Below the pieces are notes generated by a model. It searched no databases, had not been told where the DNA came from, and was given only the letters and a program-made list of their open reading frames with translations. Made by a program: the position numbers and the translations under genes. This document shows, piece after piece, positions 6,964-12,160 of a stretch of 14,616 bases of DNA; the stretch's first letter is position 1, and every line of letters starts with the position of its first letter. Source of the stretch: JBCDBL01 sp039183635 (GTDB lineage: Bacteria > Pseudomonadota > Alphaproteobacteria > Caulobacterales > Parvularculaceae); the NCBI GenBank assembly GCA_039183635.1, contig JBCDBL010000111.1, positions 1 through 14,616 of the forward strand, read 5' to 3'.

Positions 6964-7023
6964 AAGTCTCATCTCCAAAGTGCGCCGGAACAGCCCGGCT
7001 GGCCGTCGGGTTATATCGCCGCT

Positions 7024-7046
7024 AATATGACGTCTTATGTCATATT
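7024..7046. promoter_or_regulatory. AT-rich inverted repeat in the divergent promoter region, candidate operator of the WYL-like regulator
   Basis: AATATGAC (7024-7031) and GTCATATT (7039-7046) form a perfect 8-bp inverted repeat with a 7-bp spacer. It is an AT-rich patch in otherwise GC-rich DNA, and it ends 12 bp before the regulator ATG. One site could control both the regulator and the divergent DUF6855-type operon, the arrangement expected for an autoregulating transcription factor. The binding itself is inference. Confidence 0.5.
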
Positions 7047-7058
7047 TGAGAGGCGGCT

Positions 7059-7682
7059 ATGCGCGCATCGAGACTGCTGCAGATTTTACTGCTTCTTCAA
7101 AATCGGGGTCGCATGACCAGTGCGGCGCTCGCCGAAGAGCTTGAGGTGGCGCAGCGCACGATCCTCCGGGACGTCGACGCCCTCACCGAGGCGGGGCTGC
7201 CGATCATAGCGCACCAGGGCAATCAGGGGGGCATTGAGCTCGGCTTTAACTACCGCACGCGCCTCACAGGACTGTCCGCGGATGAGGCGGAGGCGATGGC
7301 GGTGATCCTGACCCGCCCTATGCCTGAACTGGAGGCAATCGGCCTGAAAGCCTCCGGGGAGCGGGCGCGCAGCAAAATGCTGGAGTCTTTTCCCGACGCC
7401 GTGCGGGAGAAAATCGACCGCGCCCGGGGGTGGTTCCGCTTCGCGCCACAGCCGGCGGAAACCGACCCAAGGCTCGCCGCTCTTGCCGATGCGGTGCGCG
7501 GCGGGAAGATCGTGCGCCTGCGGGCGACAACGCCGTCGCCGCAAACGATACACCCTGAAGGCCTTCTTCTTGGGGCGACAGGCTGGGCCGTCATCGACGC
7601 CAGGGACGCGGGACGCTCGATTCCCATCGCCGAATGGGGCGACGTCAATATTTCTGCAAAACGTTTTCGCGTATCCTCTTAA
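7059..7682 (+). CDS. YafY-like transcriptional regulator with a shortened WYL-like domain
   Basis: The 207-residue protein has an N-terminal winged helix (residues 1-57; recognition region TSAALAEELEVAQRTILRDVDALTEAGLPI) of the HTH_11/DeoR-like type. It is followed by the GLSADEAEAMAVIL linker typical of YafY regulators. The C-terminal part (about 140-207) keeps the outline of a WYL domain (IHPEGLLLGATGWAVIDARD ... SIPIAEWGDVNIS), but the name-giving Trp-Tyr-Leu reads Trp176-Ala-Val, and the usual C-terminal extension is absent; full WYL regulators are often 230-330 residues. WYL domains are thought to sense ligands or nucleic acids, so the change may alter or remove sensing. GAGAGG (7048-7053) 5 nt before the ATG supports the start. 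It lies divergent from the DUF6855-type operon and 20 nt ahead of the patatin gene, so it may regulate both. Confidence 0.85.
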   Translation: MRASRLLQILLLLQNRGRMTSAALAEELEVAQRTILRDVDALTEAGLPIIAHQGNQGGIELGFNYRTRLTGLSADEAEAMAVILTRPMPELEAIGLKASGERARSKMLESFPDAVREKIDRARGWFRFAPQPAETDPRLAALADAVRGGKIVRLRATTPSPQTIHPEGLLLGATGWAVIDARDAGRSIPIAEWGDVNISAKRFRVSS

Positions 7683-7702
7683 AAAAGAATCGCCGCGAGA
7701 CC

Positions 7703-9427
7703 ATGATCGATCTCATCTCCGCCATACCGTTTTTAAAAAACGCCGCCCCCGAAACCCTCGCCGAAATCGAGGACGCTGCGGACTGGTACTCCCTGCCGGG
7801 CGGATGGGCGCTGTTCGAGGCCGGGGCGGCGGCCGACGCCCTCTATATCGTCCTGTCGGGGCGGCTCGCCGCGTTCCGCAGGAACGAGGACGGCACGGAG
7901 GAGCTGATCGGCTATATCGGTGCAGGCGAACCGGCCGGAGAGATGGCCCTGATCGCCGGGGAGCCGCACTCAGCCTCCGTCTACGCCCTCCGGGACACGG
8001 AGATGCTGCGGGTGCCGGAGGCGGCGTTCCACCGCCTGTCCCGGGCCCATCCGCGGCTGATGCAACAATTGTCGCGCATTATGCTGTTGCGCGCCCGGGC
8101 GGCGCGGCGCGGCGCGAACCCCGCCCGCCCGACGGTGTTCGCCTTGATCGCCACCTCCCCCTCGATCGAAATCGAAAGCCTCGCCCGGGACCTGGCCGGA
8201 CGGGTGAACACGATGGGGCGCAGCTGCGCCGTGATCGGGGTGGAGGACAAAGACAAGGACGCTGCGTTTTTCGACACGGTGCTGCACAAGCATGACGTTG
8301 TTCTCATGCCGGTGCGTATGGGCGATGCGGACTGGTATAGAACGGCGTTAAGGCAAGCGGACAGGATGTGGGTGTTCGCCCGACGAGACGCCCGGCCCTC
8401 AAAGCCGATGCCAATGACGCCGGACGCAAACTCCCCTGCGCGCCGGTTTCGTCTTGTGGACCTTGTGCTGATGCAATACGGCGCCTCGGACGCCGCCACG
8501 CCCGCCGAATGGATCGACGCCGTCGATTCCGCTCGACTGTTCCGCTGGCGGACGGACACCGACGCAGACTGCCTTGCAAGGGTGATCGCGGGCAAGTCCG
8601 TGGGGCTTGTCCTGTCCGGCGGCGGCGCCCGGGCTTACGCCCATATCGGAGCGGTGCGGGCGTTGCGCGAATTCGGTCTGCCCTTCGATCTTGCAGGCGG
8701 CACGTCCATGGGCGGCATCATCGCCGCCGGGGTCGCCCTCGGTTGGTCCGACGATGAAATGGACGATCGGATCCGGCGCGCCTTCGTCTCGTCAAACCCC
8801 CTCGGGGATCACAATCTGCCCGTCGTCGCCCTGACCCGCGGCGGCCGGGTGGAGGAACGCCTGGCTGAGAATTTCAGAGATATCCGCATTGAAGATTTAA
8901 ACACGCCTTATTTTTGCGTCTCCTCCGATCTTGTCAGCGGGGAGGTCTACGTTCACCGTACAGGCTTTTTGCGCGACGCCCTGCGCGCCTCCATCGCCCT
9001 GCCGGGCGTTTTGCCGCCGGTTGCGACGGAAGGACGGGTCCTTGTGGACGGTGCGGTGTTGAACAATCTGCCCACAAACGTCATGCAAACTTTAAACACA
9101 GGACCCATCGTCGCGGTGGATGTTGCGCGTCAGGGCCGGCTGAACCCGGCGGACTTTGTCGACCCGCCGAACTTCTTGGGATGGGTTTTAGAGCACGGAG
9201 TATCGCAGCCGCCCCCCATCATCAGCCTTCTGATCCGTTCCGCGACGGTCCATGTAAACCCCTGGGAGAACAGAGCGCATACGGATTTACTCATCGCGCC
9301 AAAGCTTGAAGGCATCGACATTCGCGAATGGCGCAGCTACGACAAGGCGGTCGCGGCGGGGTATGAGGCCACCGTAAAAGCCCTTGAGGAGGCGCCGCCG
9401 GACCTGCGAGCTTTGGTGGGAAGATAA
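7703..9427 (+). CDS. Cyclic-nucleotide-domain patatin-like phospholipase (NTE family)
   Basis: This 574-residue protein joins an N-terminal cyclic-nucleotide-binding fold (about 8-120, FLKNAAPETLAEIEDAADWY ... LYIVLSGRLAAF ... GEMALIAGEPHSASVYA) to a C-terminal patatin hydrolase (about 300-490). Patatin motifs are complete: oxyanion hole SGGGARAYAHIG (Gly306-Arg310), nucleophile Ser335 in GTSMGG, and Asp449 in VDGAVLNNLP, making the Ser/Asp dyad of lysophospholipases such as neuropathy-target-esterase homologues. A linking region (about 140-290) resembles the middle segment of bacterial NTE proteins. In the phosphate-binding cassette Glu80 is kept, but the Arg that normally contacts the cyclic phosphate is His89, so ligand response is doubtful. 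No signal peptide or membrane helix is visible; membrane-surface action on phospholipids is likely. The ATG at 7703 is preferred over one at 7634 inside the upstream gene because the domain begins here. Confidence 0.9.
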   Translation: MIDLISAIPFLKNAAPETLAEIEDAADWYSLPGGWALFEAGAAADALYIVLSGRLAAFRRNEDGTEELIGYIGAGEPAGEMALIAGEPHSASVYALRDTEMLRVPEAAFHRLSRAHPRLMQQLSRIMLLRARAARRGANPARPTVFALIATSPSIEIESLARDLAGRVNTMGRSCAVIGVEDKDKDAAFFDTVLHKHDVVLMPVRMGDADWYRTALRQADRMWVFARRDARPSKPMPMTPDANSPARRFRLVDLVLMQYGASDAATPAEWIDAVDSARLFRWRTDTDADCLARVIAGKSVGLVLSGGGARAYAHIGAVRALREFGLPFDLAGGTSMGGIIAAGVALGWSDDEMDDRIRRAFVSSNPLGDHNLPVVALTRGGRVEERLAENFRDIRIEDLNTPYFCVSSDLVSGEVYVHRTGFLRDALRASIALPGVLPPVATEGRVLVDGAVLNNLPTNVMQTLNTGPIVAVDVARQGRLNPADFVDPPNFLGWVLEHGVSQPPPIISLLIRSATVHVNPWENRAHTDLLIAPKLEGIDIREWRSYDKAVAAGYEATVKALEEAPPDLRALVGR

Positions 9428-9537
9428 ACTCAGCACCCAGCGCCTCGACGCCGCGGAAAAACTCGCTTAAACCTCCTGCAAAGCGCATCTATCCAAAAGC
9501 CCAAACCCGCAGCTTCGTTTCGCAACAGACAAACCCG

Positions 9538-10149
9538 ATGATCATCGCCTTGCATTACCTCGCCGTCGCCGTTGGCGGCTATCTTCTCGGTTCGGTCCCT
9601 TTCGGCCTTGTGCTCACCCGAGCAGCGGGGCTCGGCGACATCCGCGCAATCGGCTCAGGCAATATCGGGGCGACAAATGTATTGCGCACCGGCCGCAAGG
9701 ACCTTGCCGCCGCCACGCTTGTCCTGGACTCCGGCAAAGGCGCGATCGCGGTTCTCGCCGCAGGGGCCTTGCTGGGCTGGACAAGCCCCTACGCAGCGCT
9801 GGCCGGCGGCGCGGCGTTTTTAGGACACGTGTTCCCGATCTGGCTGGGGTTTAAAGGCGGCAAAGGCGTGGCGACGTTTCTCGGCACGGTTTTGGCGATG
9901 GCGTGGCCCGCAGGGCTCCTCGCCTGCGCCACCTGGCTCGTCACAGCCCTTGTTTTTCGCATCTCGTCTTTGAGCGCCCTTGTCGCGACGCTGTTGACGC
10001 CAGCTTACATTTACATCTTCGGCGCGCCCTCCGCCATCCTGGCAAGCGCCTTTATGACATTGCTTGTCTATTATCGGCACCAGGACAATATCCGCCGGCT
10101 GCTCAAAGGCGAGGAGCCGAAAATCGGCGCCAAGAAAAAAGACGCTTAA
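9538..10149 (+). CDS. plsY: Acyl-phosphate:glycerol-3-phosphate acyltransferase
   Basis: PlsY transfers an acyl group from acyl phosphate to glycerol 3-phosphate, giving lysophosphatidate, the first step of membrane phospholipid synthesis; it is an integral inner-membrane enzyme. The 203-residue product has hydrophobic segments consistent with the family's multi-helix topology. It also has the three cytosolic motifs: GSVPFG (18-23) with IGSGNIGATNVLR (38-50), then LDSGKG with HVFPIWLGFKGGKGVAT, and YYRHQDNIRRLLKGEEPKIG near the end. No Shine-Dalgarno is visible before the ATG at 9538, but the family normally begins at this hydrophobic helix. The last codons and stop lie inside a palindrome of the downstream repeat mosaic. 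It is the normal upstream neighbour of dprA in alphaproteobacteria. Confidence 0.95.
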   Translation: MIIALHYLAVAVGGYLLGSVPFGLVLTRAAGLGDIRAIGSGNIGATNVLRTGRKDLAAATLVLDSGKGAIAVLAAGALLGWTSPYAALAGGAAFLGHVFPIWLGFKGGKGVATFLGTVLAMAWPAGLLACATWLVTALVFRISSLSALVATLLTPAYIYIFGAPSAILASAFMTLLVYYRHQDNIRRLLKGEEPKIGAKKKDA

Positions 10150-10336
10150 AGCGTCTCTTCTTCAATCGGAATCAGGCAGACGCTTTAAGTCTTTGTTTTT
10201 TTCGCATTTCCGGACGGCCAACCGTACACACTTGGCCTGAAAATGCTTTAGGGCGAATTGCAGTAGATGCTTTAAGCTCTTGTTTTTACGCGTTTACGGA
10301 CGGTCAACCGAACACGCTTGACCTGCAAACGCTTTA
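10140..10336. repeat. RIME-like palindromic repeat mosaic with two tandem diverged units
   Basis: The first palindrome is CTTAAAGCGTCT (10145-10156) with AGACGCTTTAAG (10178-10189), a perfect 12-bp stem that contains the plsY stop. The same left arm can also pair with AGACGCTT at 10140-10147. Two tandem units of 73 and 72 bp follow, at 10178-10250 and 10265-10336. Each has an outer stem (GCATTT/AAATGC at 10204-10209 and 10241-10246; GCGTTT/AAACGC at 10290-10295 and 10327-10332). Each also has an inner stem (GGCCAA/TTGGCC at 10216-10221 and 10232-10237; GGTCAA/TTGACC at 10302-10307 and 10318-10323) around a 10-nt loop. Two stem positions covary between units. The pattern recalls rhizobial RIME elements. 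Confidence 0.8.
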
Positions 10337-10429
10337 ATGGGCGCGACTCCATCCAATGAACAACGTCGCAGCGAACGCTGCAAACGCGACGAGGACCATG
10401 GCGAGGTAAGCTTGCTCTGCTGGGGTCAT
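10334..10429 (-). CDS. Small single-pass membrane protein (31 residues)
   Basis: The frame encodes MTPAEQAYLAMVLVAFAAFA followed by ATLFIGWSRAH. It has a short polar N-terminus, one strongly hydrophobic helix (about residues 8-27) and a short positive tail, the architecture of a single-pass inner-membrane small protein. It starts at 10429 with a textbook ribosome site, GGAAGGAG (10437-10444), 7 nt upstream. That pairing of strong site, immediate start and hydrophobic helix is the main evidence that it is translated, since 31 codons carry little statistical weight. The stop falls in the last bases of the repeat mosaic. It lies between plsY and dprA but on the opposite strand, divergent from dprA. 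Short MTPxEQAYL-type membrane proteins occur in alphaproteobacteria in my recollection, but no function is known to me. Confidence 0.7.
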   Translation of the reverse strand: MTPAEQAYLAMVLVAFAAFAATLFIGWSRAH

Positions 10430-10436
10430 GGGAAAA

Positions 10437-10444
10437 CTCCTTCC
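10437..10444 (-). promoter_or_regulatory. Strong Shine-Dalgarno of the 31-residue protein
   Basis: On the minus strand this reads GGAAGGAG, 7 nt before the ATG at 10429. It is among the best ribosome sites in the window and decides both the existence and the start of the small gene. Confidence 0.7.
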
Positions 10445-10570
10445 TTCAATGAACCTTCTCCACAAGAAGAGCGCAGCGCCGCGCTTTCGTCCTTGAGAAA
10501 TATCAAACAAGCGTGCACGATATGTTCTCATCTCATGACGCCTCTCCACATCACCGGAAAAGCCGCTCCT

Positions 10571-11710
10571 ATGGAACATCGCCCCCTCGACGACGCCGAA
10601 CGCCTCGCCTGGATGCGCCTTATTCGCACCTCGGGCATCGGGCCGGCGACCTTTCTGCGGCTTTTGAAAAAATTCGGCTCGGCCCAGGCGGCGATTGAAA
10701 AGGCCCCGGCCTTTGCGCAAAAGTCCGGCCGCAAAAAACCGTTGCGCATCTCCGGCGCCGACGCCGCCCGGGCGGAGTTCGACGCGGCGGACCGCATCGG
10801 CGCCCGCTTTGTCGCCCTTGTCGAACCGGATTACCCGGCGCTCCTCAGGGCCATACCCGACCCGCCGCCGCTTTTGTGCGTCGCGGGCCATCCGCATCTG
10901 TTTGAAAAGCGTTGCGTCGCCATTGTCGGCTCTCGGAACGCCTCTGCGCCGGGACGCAAGATGGCCCGCGCCATCGCCCGCGAGTTGGGCGCGGCGGGCG
11001 CCGTCGTCGTCTCAGGCCTCGCCCGGGGAATTGACGGCGTCGCCCACGGGGCGAGCCTTGAAACCGGAACAGTGGCCGTCGTCGCCGGCGGCGTCGACGT
11101 CATTTACCCGCCGGAGCATGGCGATCTGCACCGCGCCATCGCAGAACAGGGCGCCGTCGTTTCGGAGCGGCCCATCGGCTATCAGCCGACAGCCCGGGAC
11201 TTCCCCAGACGCAACCGCATCATCTCCGGCCTTGCCGCCGGCGTGCTTGTCGTCGAAGCAGCGTCGAAATCAGGCACACTCATCACGGCGCGATTCGCCT
11301 TGGAGCAGGGGCGCGAGGTGTTCGCGGTTCCCGGCTCCCCCCTCGACCCGCGATGCCAGGGGACAAACCGCTTAATTCGGGACGGGGCGGCGCTCACGGA
11401 AACAGCCGCTGACATTCTCGACATACTGGACGAACAACGCCGCCATGTGCGGGAGCCCGATTGGGACGATGATTTCCAGGGGCCGGACGCAGAAGCCGAT
11501 TCGGACGCTTTCTTCCAAGCCCGCCGGACGGTGCTGGATCTGTTAAGCCCGACCCCCGTTCATCGGGACGAGCTCGCGCGGGAAAGCAGCCTGTCGCCCG
11601 GCGTGCTTGCTGACGTGCTGCTGGAGCTTGTGCTCACCAACCTCGCCGAGGAACACCCCGGCGGACGCTTCGCTCTGTGCGTGGACGGGCGGCGCAACGA
11701 CGATGGCTAA
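10571..11710 (+). CDS. dprA: DNA-processing protein DprA
   Basis: DprA binds incoming single-stranded DNA in the cytoplasm during natural transformation and loads RecA on it; it also occurs in species not known to be competent. The 379-residue product has an N-terminal SAM-like region (to about 60, LAWMRLIRTSGIGPATFLRLL). The Rossmann-like core follows: VAIVGSRNAS (Gly120-Arg122), VVSGLARGIDGVAH (Ser148-Asp155), GGVDVIYPPEH, FPRRNRIISGL (from Phe211) and SGTLITARFALEQGREVFAVPG. The C-terminal winged helix (about 310-375, RRTVLDLLSPTPVHRDELAR) is the type involved in DNA or partner contacts. The frame is open upstream to 10337, but the ATG at 10571 is chosen because the family begins here and GGAAAA lies about 11 nt upstream; 10535 is a weaker alternative. 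It converges, with 5 bp between stops, on the next gene. Confidence 0.94.
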   Translation: MEHRPLDDAERLAWMRLIRTSGIGPATFLRLLKKFGSAQAAIEKAPAFAQKSGRKKPLRISGADAARAEFDAADRIGARFVALVEPDYPALLRAIPDPPPLLCVAGHPHLFEKRCVAIVGSRNASAPGRKMARAIARELGAAGAVVVSGLARGIDGVAHGASLETGTVAVVAGGVDVIYPPEHGDLHRAIAEQGAVVSERPIGYQPTARDFPRRNRIISGLAAGVLVVEAASKSGTLITARFALEQGREVFAVPGSPLDPRCQGTNRLIRDGAALTETAADILDILDEQRRHVREPDWDDDFQGPDAEADSDAFFQARRTVLDLLSPTPVHRDELARESSLSPGVLADVLLELVLTNLAEEHPGGRFALCVDGRRNDDG

Positions 11711-11715
11711 GACGT

Positions 11716-11919
11716 TCACGCCCTGCCGTGGAGAAACGCATCGGCCTTTGTTACGACGACGGACAACGCCTCTCGCAGGGGTTTCAACTCGGCTTCCGGG
11801 GCCATATCAGACAGCGACCGCGCCATATCGCGCACATATTCAGCTTTTTGATGGGGCGTCGCATGAACTTCTACAACGCCGAAATCTTCCTCTTGGACAG
11901 GATGTGGTGCAGACATCAT
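11716..11919 (-). CDS. Small helical protein of unknown function
   Basis: The 67-residue protein (or 66 from the second of two adjacent ATGs) begins MMSAPHPVQEEDFGVVEVHA, followed by HQKAEYVRDMARSLSDMAPE and a helix LKPLREALSVVVTKADAFL. It appears soluble and helical, with no signal peptide or metal site. The layout (YVxDMAxxLxxMA, then LxxLxxALxxxxxxA) resembles small helical proteins often seen in alphaproteobacteria, but I cannot name a family. AAGGTG close to the double ATG supports translation. It interrupts the dprA-topA direction on the opposite strand and has an AT-rich 17-bp palindrome 54 bp upstream of its start, which suggests its own regulated promoter. Confidence 0.65.
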   Translation of the reverse strand: MMSAPHPVQEEDFGVVEVHATPHQKAEYVRDMARSLSDMAPEAELKPLREALSVVVTKADAFLHGRA

Positions 11920-12160
11920 TCACCTTTTTCTCATATCTCGTAAAAGTTGTTTCGCTTTCGCCCTCGCCTCTTTTATAGTGTACCTATAATTGTATTGCAC
12001 GGGTCAGCGCAAGCATAAGTTTTGACTTTTAAAATATTCAACCAAAGGTTGTTTATGTTTAGAATGGCCGCTGCGGTTGACAGGCGGCTCGCCCTTCCCC
12101 ACTTTCCCGGCCCGTCGACGCCGCGTCGTTCAGCGCGGCGCATCCATGTTTTGAGGCCCC
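11920..12160. other. Divergent intergenic region before topA
   Basis: These 241 bases separate the small minus-strand gene from topA and must hold the topA promoter, since the preceding gene faces the other way. Besides the 17-bp palindrome, I see an AT-rich stretch (12020-12062) with TTGACT at 12022-12027 but no convincing -10 at the right distance. There is a small hairpin CAACC-AAA-GGTTG (12039-12051), and a GC-rich hairpin CGCCGCG/CGCGGCG (12119-12125, 12134-12140) in the presumed 5' leader. No open frame here looks like a gene. Confidence 0.5.
11973..11989. promoter_or_regulatory. Palindromic AT-rich site, candidate operator/promoter for the small helical protein
   Basis: TTATAG (11973-11978) and CTATAA (11984-11989) are a perfect 6-bp inverted repeat around TGTAC. 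Read on the minus strand it contains TATAAA-like and TTATAG hexamers suited to a -10 region, about 55-70 bp before the ATG at 11919. On the plus strand a perfect TATAAT lies at 11985-11990, although no fitting -35 is seen. The 17-bp dyad has the size of a dimeric repressor site; no regulator can be assigned. Confidence 0.4.

Noticed and set aside
7634..7702. Upstream ATG extending the patatin protein by 23 residues into the regulator gene
   Set aside because: The cyclic-nucleotide-binding fold begins right at the ATG at 7703. The extension (basic, Lys/Arg-rich) has no ribosome site and overlaps the regulator frame.
7483..8295. 270-codon plus-strand frame across the regulator-patatin junction
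   Set aside because: Arg/Pro/Gly-rich out-of-frame shadow of two well-supported genes.
10140..10336. CRISPR array
   Set aside because: The repeated units are only two, diverged, each internally palindromic, and not separated by unique uniform spacers. No cas genes are present.
10337..10570. 78-residue N-terminal extension of DprA
   Set aside because: It is not DprA-like, runs antisense to the small membrane protein and begins in the repeat mosaic. The family start matches the ATG at 10571.
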